A stretch of 50,279 bases of DNA from Marinomonas rhizomae (GTDB lineage: Bacteria > Pseudomonadota > Gammaproteobacteria > Pseudomonadales > Marinomonadaceae), in NCBI RefSeq assembly GCF_003315485.1, contig NZ_QNSE01000021.1, positions 1 through 50,279 of the forward strand, read 5' to 3'. Position 1 is the stretch's first letter. Each line of letters begins with the position of its first letter. Positions 1 through 8,638 of this stretch are shown piece after piece. A program made the translations under genes and the position numbers. The notes beneath the pieces are model-generated. The model ran no database searches. It was given only the letters and a program-made list of their open reading frames with translations, and was not told where the DNA came from.

Positions 1-179
1 AAATGTTCCATGGCGAAACCTTCGAGGACGAAGATGATCTGATCCAAGAACTTGAAGAGTATATTGATTACTACAATACGAAACGAATAAAAATGGGGTT
101 AAATGGCCTGACTCCGGTAGAGTACCGAAATCAGGCATTGTTAGCCGGTTAATAAAGAGTCCAACTTTATGGGGTCACT

Positions 180-182
<3 letters not shown>
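1..182 (+). mobile_element. Right end of an IS3-family insertion sequence (left part outside window)
   Basis: The segment holds the last codons of an IS3-type transposase followed about 30 bp later by a terminal sequence, GTCCAACTTTATGGGGTCAC, ending in TCA near 182. On the other strand this tip reads TGAAGTGACCCCATAAAGTT, the kind of TG-starting terminal inverted repeat seen in IS3/IS150-group elements. The hydantoinase reading frame coming from the right is interrupted exactly at this tip, which fixes the boundary at about 180-182. The left end and any target duplication lie outside the window. Confidence 0.8.
3..152 (+). CDS. IS3-family transposase (OrfB), C-terminal fragment at window edge
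   Basis: The frame open from the window start ends with TAA at 150-152. The visible 49 residues carry the typical OrfB C-terminus: an [10 protein letters not shown] block followed by GLTPVEYR, as in DDE integrase-core transposases of the IS3/IS150 group. The catalytic D,D and most of E-region lie upstream of the window, so activity cannot be judged. The gene reads toward the element's right end, as expected. The apparent ATG at position 3 is internal to the protein, not a start. Confidence 0.8.
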   Translation: MFHGETFEDEDDLIQELEEYIDYYNTKRIKMGLNGLTPVEYRNQALLAG

Positions 183-617
<435 letters not shown>

Positions 618-668
618 TTAAAAATATCGACGATGCCCGAAAACATCGCCGACAAAACCAAAATAGAA

Positions 669-2153
669 TTAAGATTGCAGTGCGTCAGTTTGAGCCGCAG
701 AAGCGGTCTGCATGTTGGCAAGTACGAAGTACACAATGGCACCAGTGAACGCACCCGTAAACCAGCCATAGCTGTAGAACCAACCAAGAGCTGGCACATT
801 CAAAGCAATGAGAGTAATCGCAACAGGTATCGCAAAAGAGATTAGCCCAGCGTTGTTAAAAGCAGGATAAAGGCTGTTTGGTGTATAGAGTGCGACCAAG
901 TCTAAATGCTGGCGTTTGATCAAAAAGTAATCAATAATCATGATGCCAGCAATTGGCCCCAACAAGCTTGAGTAGCCCAAGAGCCAGTTTGAATACATGC
1001 CTTCTACGCTGACATCTGATTCCAATAGCCCTAATTTCTTAAGTAACTCCCAACCCATTAGCAAAATACCAATCAAACCAGTTAACAAAGCACCACGGGT
1101 ATGGTTAATCAGTTTTGGCGCGATGTTTTGGAAATCGTTGGTTGGAGAAACTACGTTGGCTGCTGTATTTGTCGAAAGCGTGGCTATGACGATCAAGATC
1201 ATCGCAATCGCTACCCAGAATGGGCTGTCGATTTTACCAATCAATGAAATAGGGTCAGAAATCGTTTCGCCAACCAATGTTGTAGAAGCTGCAGTTAGTA
1301 CTACGCCTAAGGCTGCGAAGAAGAACATGGTCGCAGGCAGGCCAATAATTTGACCAATGATTTGATCTTTTTGAGATTTTGCGTAGCGGCTAAAATCTGG
1401 AATATTCAACGACAAGGTTGCCCAGAAACCCACCATGGCGGTTAGACCACCAAGAAAGTACCCCATGAATCCCGCTTCTTCAGGACGGTTCGCGGGTGTT
1501 GCTAAAATCTCAGTGAAAGACACCTTGCCGCCCGCCCAAACCATTAAGCCAATGGCAACGATTAATAACAATGGCGCGGATAAGGTTTCCATCCATTTGA
1601 TGGATTCTGCACCGCGGATTACCACGTACATATTCAGCGCCCAGAAGATGAAGAAGCCAATCACTTCACCAACGCCGCCCAAACTTGCCCAGCCATCGGA
1701 CACAGCAGACAAGAATAAATGAATCGCCAAACCGCCAAACATGGTTTGAATACCGAACCAACCGCAAGCAACTAGTGCGCGAATTAAACATGGAATATTA
1801 GATCCGATCATACCGAATGATGAGCGTAACAATACCGGAAAGGGGATGCCGAACTTAGTACCTGGATAAGCGTTAAGTGTCAGAGGGACCAGCAAAATAA
1901 TGTTAGCGACGAGAATAGTGAAAAGTGCTTCCATTACTGAGAGTCCGAAGTAGGCAGTTAAGACACCACCCAAAGTATAGGTTGGTACACAAATAGACAT
2001 ACCGACCCATAATGCGGCGATATTCCACTTGCTCCAAGTGCGATCTTTTACTTTGGTTGGCGCTAAATCGTCGTTATACGCTGGACTTTGTTGAAGATCG
2101 CCATCGACCTCCAACTCATAAAACTCACCTTGCTTAACAGACTTACTGGTCAT
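669..2153 (-). CDS. NCS1-family nucleobase/hydantoin permease
   Basis: This inner-membrane, probably sodium- or proton-coupled transporter belongs to nucleobase:cation symporter-1. It has an NDDLAP segment ahead of the first membrane helix, then WSKWNIAALWVGM and CVPTYTLGGVL, closely resembling the hydantoin transporter Mhp1 and allantoin permeases. Twelve hydrophobic segments fit the family, and about 494 residues is normal. A GTG at 2162 is also in frame, but GAGG lies 8 bases before the ATG at 2153, so the latter is preferred. It lies 77 bp after the carbamoylase and before the broken hydantoinase, so its likely cargo is a hydantoin, ureide or pyrimidine. The exact substrate cannot be read from sequence. 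Confidence 0.88.
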   Translation of the reverse strand: MTSKSVKQGEFYELEVDGDLQQSPAYNDDLAPTKVKDRTWSKWNIAALWVGMSICVPTYTLGGVLTAYFGLSVMEALFTILVANIILLVPLTLNAYPGTKFGIPFPVLLRSSFGMIGSNIPCLIRALVACGWFGIQTMFGGLAIHLFLSAVSDGWASLGGVGEVIGFFIFWALNMYVVIRGAESIKWMETLSAPLLLIVAIGLMVWAGGKVSFTEILATPANRPEEAGFMGYFLGGLTAMVGFWATLSLNIPDFSRYAKSQKDQIIGQIIGLPATMFFFAALGVVLTAASTTLVGETISDPISLIGKIDSPFWVAIAMILIVIATLSTNTAANVVSPTNDFQNIAPKLINHTRGALLTGLIGILLMGWELLKKLGLLESDVSVEGMYSNWLLGYSSLLGPIAGIMIIDYFLIKRQHLDLVALYTPNSLYPAFNNAGLISFAIPVAITLIALNVPALGWFYSYGWFTGAFTGAIVYFVLANMQTASAAQTDALQS

Positions 2154-2230
2154 TTTTGCCACCTCTTCTATTTTTTGATTATGGGTATGTTTTCATTCAA
2201 TGGTTCTTTGTTTTCTTCTCTTTGCATTGC

Positions 2231-3475
2231 TTATTTTTGATGTTCTTTAGCGATACGTTCACTGGCCTCGAGCATGGCGTGTAACAGCACATTGGCTCCA
2301 GCAGCACATTCTTCCGGGGAACTGTATTCCGCTTCGTTATGACTGATACCGTTCAGGCAAGGTGTAAAAATCATTCCTGTTGGAACAAGATCTGCCATGT
2401 AACAAGCGTCGTGACCGGCGCCAGCATAAATGTCCATGTGGCTGTAGCCGAGCTTTTCAGTGGCGGCTTTTACGTCGTCGGAAGCATTAAATTCCACTGG
2501 AGCGAAATACCAAAAAGGATCGAGATTGACTTCAACACCCTGCTCAAGGGCTATTTTTTCGCAAAACGCCACAAGCTCTTCGTGCATAGTGAGCAAAACG
2601 TCAGGTTTGGGGTTACGAAGGTCTGCACTGAATGTCACATTGCCCGGAATGGTATTGCGCGAGTTTGGCCAGACTTGCATAAAGCCCACTGTGCCCAAGC
2701 CATTTTCATGACGAAGTGCAATTGCATTCATCTCAGTAACAATGGCTGAAGCCGCTAACATAGCGTCTTTACGAAGGTGCATTGGCGTAGTGCCAGAGTG
2801 GGAAGGGCGACCCACAACTTCCACGTTGTACCAGCGAATGCCTTGACCTAATCGCACAATGCCGATGGCTTTTTCTTCGTCTTCAAGAATTGGCCCTTGT
2901 TCTATATGCGCTTCGAAAAAGGCGCCCATATGGCGGCTGCCAAGTTCCATTTCACCTAAATAACCAATACGCTCCAGTTCGTCACCGAGACGAATGCCAT
3001 TGACGTCGGTTTTGTTCAGTTCGGTTTCCAGATCAAAGCGGCCAACATAAGTGCCAGAACCTTGCATTGCAGGCTGAAAACGAGAGCCTTCTTCGTTGGT
3101 CCAAACAGAGAATTCCATCGCTGTTGGCGTCTCAATCTTGTTTTCATGAAGCGTACGCAGTACTTCAACGCCAGATAGAACGCCAAATACGCCATCAAAT
3201 TTGCCGCCGGTCGGTTGAGTATCAAGGTGGCTGCCAGTTCCGACAGCGGGTAAGTCATTGTTGATACCTGGACGACGAGCAAAGATGTTGCCGATCTTAT
3301 CGACTTCCACAGTACAGCCACAGGCTTCACACCAAGAAACAAAAAGATCGCGTGATTGCTTGTCTAAGTCAGTTCCTGCAAGACGGTTACAACCGCCTTT
3401 TTCTGTACCGCCAATGTCTCCCATTTCCATTAAGGTGTCCCAAAGGCGTTGCTCATTGATACGTAGGTCTTGCAT
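2231..3475 (-). CDS. M20-family N-carbamoyl amino acid hydrolase / ureidopropionase-type amidase
   Basis: This zinc-dependent hydrolase is of the hydantoinase/carbamoylase branch of peptidase family M20; it removes the carbamoyl group from the hydantoinase product, giving amino acid, CO2 and ammonia. Visible ligand motifs are GSHLDT (81-86), GKFDGV (91-96), TNEEG (126-130), EAHIEQGP (188-195), GAGHDA (352-357) and ISHNEAEY near 377-384. SHSGTTP (225-231) marks the dimerisation lid. At 414 residues it is full length. AGGAGC precedes the ATG. It is the first gene of the operon with the permease and the hydantoinase. L-carbamoylase, beta-ureidopropionase and allantoate amidohydrolase share this fold; the hydantoinase neighbour favours one of the first two. 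Confidence 0.87.
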   Translation of the reverse strand: MQDLRINEQRLWDTLMEMGDIGGTEKGGCNRLAGTDLDKQSRDLFVSWCEACGCTVEVDKIGNIFARRPGINNDLPAVGTGSHLDTQPTGGKFDGVFGVLSGVEVLRTLHENKIETPTAMEFSVWTNEEGSRFQPAMQGSGTYVGRFDLETELNKTDVNGIRLGDELERIGYLGEMELGSRHMGAFFEAHIEQGPILEDEEKAIGIVRLGQGIRWYNVEVVGRPSHSGTTPMHLRKDAMLAASAIVTEMNAIALRHENGLGTVGFMQVWPNSRNTIPGNVTFSADLRNPKPDVLLTMHEELVAFCEKIALEQGVEVNLDPFWYFAPVEFNASDDVKAATEKLGYSHMDIYAGAGHDACYMADLVPTGMIFTPCLNGISHNEAEYSSPEECAAGANVLLHAMLEASERIAKEHQK

Positions 3476-3516
3476 GGCTTGCTCCTGCTCCTGTTTTTAA
3501 TACTGGCTGAAATACA

Positions 3517-3532
3517 TTTACCAAAAGGTAAA
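3517..3532. promoter_or_regulatory. RutR-like operator in front of the hydantoin operon
   Basis: The sequence TTTACCAAAAGGTAAA has perfect 6-bp arms (TTTACC/GGTAAA) around a 4-bp centre. The known E. coli RutR box is TTGACCANNTGGTCAA, which has the same ACC-N4-GGT geometry. The site lies 42 bp upstream of the carbamoylase start. Two further copies occur at 4480-4495 and 4597-4612, so it is probably the binding site of the adjacent TetR-family protein (inference). Confidence 0.65.
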
Positions 3533-3574
3533 AAATGATGATAAAAAAACACCAAAAACCTGCCTTTTAGGTCA

Positions 3575-3589
3575 GCAATAAGTAGGCCA
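3575..3589 (-). promoter_or_regulatory. Possible sigma-54 promoter for the hydantoin operon
   Basis: On the minus strand the sequence reads TGGCCTACTTATTGC. It keeps the GG and GC dinucleotides of the -24/-12 RpoN consensus TGGCACG-N4-TTGC at the correct 10-base separation, but lacks the ACG part. It points toward the carbamoylase start about 100 bp away. Nitrogen-source operons are commonly RpoN-dependent, which raises plausibility. The match is partial. Confidence 0.4.
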
Positions 3590-3735
3590 AGTTTTAATCA
3601 AGTTTGTCGGGAAAGGCTCGTTTGAAGTATCTGATTGTGCTATTTTAAAATCTAATATAAAGATAATGTTTAATAAAAACAGCGTCTTATAAGATTAAAA
3701 GAAAAGAGCGTTTTTTATTTAAGGCGGATTGAATT

Positions 3736-4383
3736 TTGGTTGAGAAAAAAACAAAACGAACAAAACAATCAATTAATAGAGAAGAATTAGAGTCTCGTAT
3801 ATTGCGCTCTGCTGAAGTGTTATTTGCAGAAAAAGGTTACAGCGGTTCGTCTATGGAAGCGATTGCCGCTGCCGCCAGTATCTCCAAACAAAATCTAATT
3901 TATTACTTTGCAAACAAAGAGTTACTCTACAAACGAGTGTTAAAAGAAATGCTCGATATCTGGATAGAAAAGCTCTCCTTCTTAGAAACTCAAGGTGACA
4001 CGCCCGAAGCGGTTATTCGTCGTTATGTGCGTGAAAAAATGGCACTCTCGCGGCTCTATCCGAACGGATCTAAAGTCTTCGCCCATGAAATTATAAGTGG
4101 TGCACCTGTCTTAAAAGAATACCTAATGAGCCACTTAAAACCTCAGTTTGATCGTGACGTCGTATTGGTTAAGTCATGGATAAATAAAGGATTAGTCGAT
4201 GATATCGACCCTGAGCATTTATTCTTTACTATTTGGGCAGCAACACAAACTTATGCGGATTTTTCGGTACAAATGGAAGTATTGTTAGGGAAAAAACGTT
4301 TAGGTGATGCTGACTTTGAACGAGCGGAATTAGCGGTGACGGATTTCGTTGTGCGCGCTCTTGGTGCCAAAAAAAATAATTAA
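3736..4383 (+). CDS. TetR-family transcriptional regulator, RutR-like
   Basis: This 215-residue one-component regulator has an N-terminal TetR helix-turn-helix (about residues 18-63: ILRSAEVLFAEKGY, then SMEAIAAAASISKQNLIYYF) and a RutR/YcdC-type C-terminal ligand-binding domain (KVFAHEIISGAP, then FTIWAATQTYADF). RutR in E. coli senses uracil and thymine and controls pyrimidine breakdown. Translation appears to begin at TTG, 8 bases after AAGGCGG. It lies between the hydantoin operon and the F420 operon, and RutR-like palindromes flank both, so it probably controls both. The ligand may be a pyrimidine, dihydropyrimidine or hydantoin; this is inference. Confidence 0.85.
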   Translation: MVEKKTKRTKQSINREELESRILRSAEVLFAEKGYSGSSMEAIAAAASISKQNLIYYFANKELLYKRVLKEMLDIWIEKLSFLETQGDTPEAVIRRYVREKMALSRLYPNGSKVFAHEIISGAPVLKEYLMSHLKPQFDRDVVLVKSWINKGLVDDIDPEHLFFTIWAATQTYADFSVQMEVLLGKKRLGDADFERAELAVTDFVVRALGAKKNN

Positions 4384-4420
4384 AAATAATTTCATAGAAT
4401 TTTTCCTCTGCTATTCCAAT

Positions 4421-4470
4421 AAATGGCGTTTTTTTATGATCAATTGAATTGTGTAAAAAAAACGCTATTT
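4421..4470. terminator. Probable hairpin terminator after the RutR-like gene
   Basis: AAATGGCGTTTTTTTA and the later TAAAAAAAACGCTATTT are nearly perfect inverted repeats separated by about 17 bases. They could end transcription of the regulator gene 38 bp upstream. The stem is A/T-rich, so efficiency is uncertain. Confidence 0.5.
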
Positions 4471-4479
4471 TTCATCATC

Positions 4480-4495
4480 TTAACCTTTTGGTTAA
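4480..4495. promoter_or_regulatory. RutR-like operator, distal copy upstream of cofG
   Basis: TTAACCTTTTGGTTAA has perfect 6-bp arms TTAACC/GGTTAA around four T residues, the same ACC-N4-GGT layout as the sites at 3517 and 4597. It lies about 100 bp upstream of the site at the predicted cofG start point, so it could be an auxiliary operator. Confidence 0.6.
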
Positions 4496-4563
4496 CTTTT
4501 CTATTAACTAAACTTTAGGCCGCGAGCCCTTTATCAGTGCGTGTTTTGCACTAATAAAAACAA

Positions 4564-4612
4564 TTTACTCTATGCAAAATGATTGCTATTAATTTTTATA
4601 CCAAATGGTAAA
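4564..4612 (+). promoter_or_regulatory. Predicted F420-operon promoter with RutR-like operator at the start point
   Basis: A -35-like TTTACT (4564-4569) is followed after 17 bases by TATTAA (4587-4592), a reasonable sigma-70 -10. The palindrome TATACCAAATGGTAAA (4597-4612) begins 4 bases later and so covers the predicted start of transcription, the usual position for a repressor. The cofG ATG is 45 bp downstream of the operator. Confidence 0.6.
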
Positions 4613-4657
4613 AAACTTAATTTAATCTCTTTTAATCATTTAACGTGTGGAGTGAAT

Positions 4658-5788
4658 ATGATCTCTGATTCTGAAGCCATATCTTATGAGTTTGCTACTG
4701 GGCCAGACTTGTACGCACTCTGCCAACAAGCTGCAACTGTGCGCGATGACTCTTGGGGTAAACAGCTCACTTATTCAAAAAAAGTCTTTATCCCTTTAAC
4801 GAATATGTGCCGTGATAGCTGTGGTTACTGCACTTTTGTACAGTCACCAGACTCGCCTCATGCAAATTACATGACCCCAGAGCAAGTGCTAAAAACCGCA
4901 CGAGAAGGTGCAGTACTAGATTGCAAAGAAGCTTTATTTAGTTTGGGCGAACGTCCAGAAGAACGCCATCAGAAAGCTCGCGATATGTTGGCTAATTTAG
5001 GCTACGACAGCACCTTAGAATATCTGCATGACCAATGCGAAAGCGTGTTAACTCATACCAGCTTATTACCTCACGTAAATGCGGGCGCTTTGTCTTTTGA
5101 GGAACTGAAACACCTGAAGCCCGTCGCTGCCAGCATGGGAATGATGTTAGAAAATGTCTCCAACGATTTACTCAAAAAAGGTCAGGCGCATTATGCTTGC
5201 CCAGATAAAACGCCAAAGCGTCGACTCGACACTATAGAGCAAGCGGGCCGTCTTGATATCGCCTTTACCACAGGCATCCTGATTGGTATTGGCGAAAGCT
5301 GGGCAGATCGAGTGCGTAGTCTCATTGCCATTCGTGATCGCCATCTGGCCTATGGACATATTCAAGAAGTCATTATTCAGAACTTTCGTGCCAAAGCTGG
5401 AACTTCCATGGCCGATTACCAAGAACCTAATTTAGATGACATGAAACGTACCATCGCCGTGGCGCGTTTGATTTTGCCAAATGACATCAGCATCCAAGCC
5501 CCGCCCAATTTGGAAGTCGAATACGGCAGTTACATCAATGCGGGAATTAATGATTGGGGCGGCATTTCGCCTTTGACGAAAGACTTTATTAACCCAGAAA
5601 GAGCATGGCCACAGATTAGTAGTGTCTCACAAGCTTGTGAAGGGTTGGGTTATTCGTTGGCAGAACGGCTGACCATTTATGACCATTTTCAGCATCAGAA
5701 CACTAAATATCTAACCCCTAATTTAACGCAACGAGTCGCGTCGCTGGTCAGCCGTGCTGCTCAAATGAGTGGAGGAGTTATCGCATGA
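4658..5788 (+). CDS. cofG: 7,8-didemethyl-8-hydroxy-5-deazariboflavin synthase subunit CofG
   Basis: This radical-SAM enzyme works with CofH to build Fo, the deazaflavin chromophore of F420, from tyrosine and the ribityl-aminouracil intermediate of riboflavin synthesis. The cluster motif CRDSCGYC gives Cys51, Cys55 and Cys58 (CxxxCxxC) for the 4Fe-4S cluster. About 376 residues matches stand-alone CofG. An upstream in-frame start at 4583 would add 25 residues and lie inside the promoter and operator; the ATG at 4658 follows GTGGAG and is preferred. The TGA overlaps the cofH ATG. Separate cofG and cofH, rather than the fused actinobacterial FbiC, is the archaeal-style arrangement. Confidence 0.93.
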   Translation: MISDSEAISYEFATGPDLYALCQQAATVRDDSWGKQLTYSKKVFIPLTNMCRDSCGYCTFVQSPDSPHANYMTPEQVLKTAREGAVLDCKEALFSLGERPEERHQKARDMLANLGYDSTLEYLHDQCESVLTHTSLLPHVNAGALSFEELKHLKPVAASMGMMLENVSNDLLKKGQAHYACPDKTPKRRLDTIEQAGRLDIAFTTGILIGIGESWADRVRSLIAIRDRHLAYGHIQEVIIQNFRAKAGTSMADYQEPNLDDMKRTIAVARLILPNDISIQAPPNLEVEYGSYINAGINDWGGISPLTKDFINPERAWPQISSVSQACEGLGYSLAERLTIYDHFQHQNTKYLTPNLTQRVASLVSRAAQMSGGVIA

Positions 5789-6990
5789 ACCTATTTCCTT
5801 TAATGTCAAACAATACCCAAGTGAGCGAATCCGTTCGATCGATCTTAGAAAAATCTCTACTGGGCGAAGAATTGAATGTCGAAGACGCTTGTGTGCTATT
5901 TGCTACGCAAGGCGCAGAAGCTCAAGCCGTTTTAGACACCGCAGACAAAGTACGCGCAAAGCGAGTGGGCGACACTGGTACCTTTGTTATTACTCGCAAT
6001 ATTAATTTCACCAACGTGTGTTATATGGGGTGCAGATTCTGTAATTTTGCCAAAGAAAAAGGCGACAAAGAAGCGGAGTTCCTAACCGTAGAACAAGTAG
6101 CTGATCGTGCTGAAGAGGCTTGGGAGCGCGGCGCGACGGAAGTTTGCATTCAAGGTGGGTTGCATCCAGATATTGGTCCAGATTATTACCGTGATTTGAT
6201 TGTCGCGGTGAAAAAACGTGTGCCAGATATCCACATTCATGCCTTTTCGCCGTTTGAGATTTGGTATGGTTGCAAAAAAGGCCGCCTTGAGCCAGAAGTG
6301 TTTTTATCTGAACTAAAAGCCTTAGGGCTGGGGTCTATGCCAGGCACCGCGGCTGAGATTCTAGATACCGAAGTACGTAAGCAATTAACTAAAAATAAAC
6401 TCACCACAGAAGAATGGGTGCGCATCATTAAAGCCGCACATTCTGTTGGTGTACCGACAACCTCGACTATTATGTACGGTCACGTGGATCAGCCGATTCA
6501 TTGGGCAAATCACCTTAAACTATTACGCGATATCCAAAAAGAAACCGGTGGCTTTACTGAATTTGTTCCGCTGGGCTTTATTCATTACGAAACACGTCTA
6601 TACAAGGATAATCCAGACAAGGTTCGTCCTGGTCCAACTCAAGATGAGCACTTCAAAATGCACGCTATTGCGCGCCTCATGCTGCAAGGTCATATCGATA
6701 ATATTCAGGCCTCTTGGGTAAAAATGGGCCCAGATGTGGCGACCAAAATGTTGCGTTCTGGTGCGAATGATTTAGGTGGTACTTTGATGAACGAGAGCAT
6801 TTCTCGTGCAGCGGGCGCAACACACGGTCAAGAAGTTTTTCCTGAAGACATGGTGGCGAATATTCAAGCCGCAGGTCTAAAAGCGGTTCAGCGCAATACG
6901 AAATACGGAGCAGTGAAAACGTATCTCCTTGAGGAAAACACCGCTAAAGCACCTTTATCGAACCGCATTGCGATTCAAGGAGTGGCGTAA
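5785..6990 (+). CDS. cofH: 5-amino-6-(D-ribitylamino)uracil-L-tyrosine 4-hydroxyphenyl transferase CofH
   Basis: This is the second radical-SAM enzyme of Fo synthesis, joining the tyrosine-derived fragment to 5-amino-6-ribitylaminouracil. CYMGCRFC supplies Cys79, Cys83 and Cys86. TEVCIQGGLHPDI and HIHAFSPFE are characteristic of the CofH/MqnC/MqnE group, and the CofG neighbour decides between them. It has 401 residues with GGAGG before the ATG, overlaps cofG by 4 bp, and its stop overlaps the cofD start region, so the genes are translationally coupled. No sign of damage. Confidence 0.92.
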   Translation: MNLFPLMSNNTQVSESVRSILEKSLLGEELNVEDACVLFATQGAEAQAVLDTADKVRAKRVGDTGTFVITRNINFTNVCYMGCRFCNFAKEKGDKEAEFLTVEQVADRAEEAWERGATEVCIQGGLHPDIGPDYYRDLIVAVKKRVPDIHIHAFSPFEIWYGCKKGRLEPEVFLSELKALGLGSMPGTAAEILDTEVRKQLTKNKLTTEEWVRIIKAAHSVGVPTTSTIMYGHVDQPIHWANHLKLLRDIQKETGGFTEFVPLGFIHYETRLYKDNPDKVRPGPTQDEHFKMHAIARLMLQGHIDNIQASWVKMGPDVATKMLRSGANDLGGTLMNESISRAAGATHGQEVFPEDMVANIQAAGLKAVQRNTKYGAVKTYLLEENTAKAPLSNRIAIQGVA

Positions 6991-7949
6991 TGTCAGCCCT
7001 AAATATCACATTATTGGCTGGTGGCGTTGGTGGCGCGAAAGCGGCGGAAGGCTTGGCAAAAAGTCCATACGCTAGCTCAACCAAGATCATTGGTAACATT
7101 GCTGATGATGACGAATTCCACGGACTTTGGGTCTCACCAGATATTGACACGCTGATCTATTCCTTGGGCGATCAGATTGACCGTAAACAAGGTTGGGGAC
7201 GCAAGAATGAAACGTATCAAGCGCTGAAAGAGCTAAAAGCCTTAGGGCAAGACACTTGGATGACTTTGGGCGATTTGGACTTAGCCACGCATGTGTATCG
7301 AACGAATTTAAAACGCCAAGGCGTTAGCGCCAGTGAAATAACCGAACAATTGGCGAAGCGTCATGATGTTTGTGTACCTATTCTGTTACCTACAGACGAT
7401 GTCGTGCAAACACGAGTGAAGACACCACAAGGCTGGCTGTCTTTCCAAGAATTCTTTGTGCGTGAACATTGTCAGTCCGACGTGCTGGATATTGAATATC
7501 ACGGCATTGCTGATGCTAAGCCAACGTCTCAAGCCTTAGAACAAATTGCCAATAGCGACCTGATTATCATCGCGCCGAGCAATCCTATTGTCAGTATAGG
7601 GGCCATTCTCGCTGTACCGGAAATTCAGCAAGCGGTGGAAAAGAGCGGCGCTTATATTATTGCTATTTCGCCTTTAATCAGCGGAAAAACAGTAAAAGGT
7701 CCAGCGGATAAAATGCTTGAAAGTGCTGGTAAAAGCATCGATTCAACAGGAATTTACGACTGTTATCGCACATTTTTGCAGGCCATGGTGATTGATTGCG
7801 TCGATCAAGAAGACGTCGCTTGGTTGCAAGCACAAGGTTTGGATGTGCTGGTCACACCAACGCTGATGAAAACCCCGGAAGAGAAAACGGCTTTGCTTAC
7901 CAAAGTGGTTGAGTTTGCCTTGTCTTCTAAAAAGCAGAGGGCGGCCTAA
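6990..7949 (+). CDS. cofD: 2-phospho-L-lactate (or 3-phosphoglycerate) transferase CofD
   Basis: CofD moves the phospho-acyl group from its guanylylated donor to Fo, forming F420-0. Family hallmarks are LLAGGVGGAK (8-17), NIADDDEFHG (36-45) with conserved acidic residues, and IAPSNPIVSIG (194-204). At 319 residues it is full length and cytoplasmic. It begins one base before the end of cofH and its stop overlaps the cofC start (TAATG). The donor, phospho-lactate, phosphoenolpyruvate or phosphoglycerate, cannot be read from this gene alone. Confidence 0.92.
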   Translation: MSALNITLLAGGVGGAKAAEGLAKSPYASSTKIIGNIADDDEFHGLWVSPDIDTLIYSLGDQIDRKQGWGRKNETYQALKELKALGQDTWMTLGDLDLATHVYRTNLKRQGVSASEITEQLAKRHDVCVPILLPTDDVVQTRVKTPQGWLSFQEFFVREHCQSDVLDIEYHGIADAKPTSQALEQIANSDLIIIAPSNPIVSIGAILAVPEIQQAVEKSGAYIIAISPLISGKTVKGPADKMLESAGKSIDSTGIYDCYRTFLQAMVIDCVDQEDVAWLQAQGLDVLVTPTLMKTPEEKTALLTKVVEFALSSKKQRAA

Positions 7950-8638
7950 TGACTTCTTTTTTAACCACTTCTTATTTTGTAGACAAACTTTGCGTGGTGA
8001 TTCCGATGAAATCGCCAAAACGTTCTAAGCAAAGGCTTGCGGGTAGTTTGTCGGATGCGGCCCGTGAAAGTTTGTCTTTGACGCTGTTTGAAAACACCTT
8101 GGCGTTTTTTCAACGTCACTTTCCCATGTTAGATGTGCTGGTGGTCAGCGAGTCTCTGGAAGTACTTGCGCTTGCTCAGACTTATGAAGCAAATACCTTG
8201 TTTGAAGATGGAGAAAAGGGGTTAAACGGAGCCTTGTATTTTGCTTGCGATTGGGTGAAGCAATCTGGATATGACAGCCAACTTATTGTCCCTAGCGATA
8301 TTGCGGCTTTGAATCCAGAAGAAATCCTCTCTTTGCTGAAAGAGGCAGATGATGCGTCAGTAGTGATTGGCGTTGCCAAGGATGGTGGCACTAATGCCTT
8401 ACTGACGTCACCGCCGGATGCTATTCAATTTGAGTACGGTTGTGATTCTGCTGCTGCTCATCGAGCTAATGCAGTGAATAATCGCTTGATTTGCCGCTGT
8501 CTGCATCTTGCCAATCTGGCGTTGGATATCGATCAGAGTGAAGATCTTAAAGTCGCCGTAATTCGTCAACCAGAACGCTTTAATGCATGGGGTGGGATTA
8601 GCGAAAAAACGCTAACAAAGGAACGCCAATATGCCTGA
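7949..8638 (+). CDS. cofC: F420 guanylyltransferase CofC
   Basis: This small nucleotidyltransferase activates the phospho-acid side-chain precursor with GTP for CofD. The N-terminus has VIPMKSPKRSKQRLAG (about 17-32), the nucleotide-binding loop of the CofC/FbiD family, and VPSDIAAL (112-119) contains the metal-binding aspartate. It has 229 residues. It overlaps cofD by one base and cofE by eight. Homologues differ in using 2-phospho-L-lactate, phosphoenolpyruvate or 3-phosphoglycerate; some proteobacterial F420 is the phosphoglycerate form (known for Paraburkholderia rhizoxinica), so that is an open possibility here. Confidence 0.88.
   Translation: MTSFLTTSYFVDKLCVVIPMKSPKRSKQRLAGSLSDAARESLSLTLFENTLAFFQRHFPMLDVLVVSESLEVLALAQTYEANTLFEDGEKGLNGALYFACDWVKQSGYDSQLIVPSDIAALNPEEILSLLKEADDASVVIGVAKDGGTNALLTSPPDAIQFEYGCDSAAAHRANAVNNRLICRCLHLANLALDIDQSEDLKVAVIRQPERFNAWGGISEKTLTKERQYA

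Larger units (their letters stand above)
3476..3735. promoter_or_regulatory. Divergent control region between hydantoin operon and RutR-like regulator gene
   Basis: This 260-bp AT-rich intergenic segment separates the minus-strand hydantoin operon from the plus-strand TetR-family gene. It holds one RutR-like palindrome (3517-3532) and a sigma-54-like promoter for the minus strand (3575-3589), both listed separately. A Shine-Dalgarno-like AAGGCGG at 3721-3727 serves the regulator, whose start is TTG. I see no other gene in it. Confidence 0.6.

Noticed and set aside
4583..4657. Longer CofG N-terminus starting at 4583
   Set aside because: It would place 25 extra residues inside the promoter and operator, with no ribosome site; the ATG at 4658 follows GTGGAG and fits CofG length.
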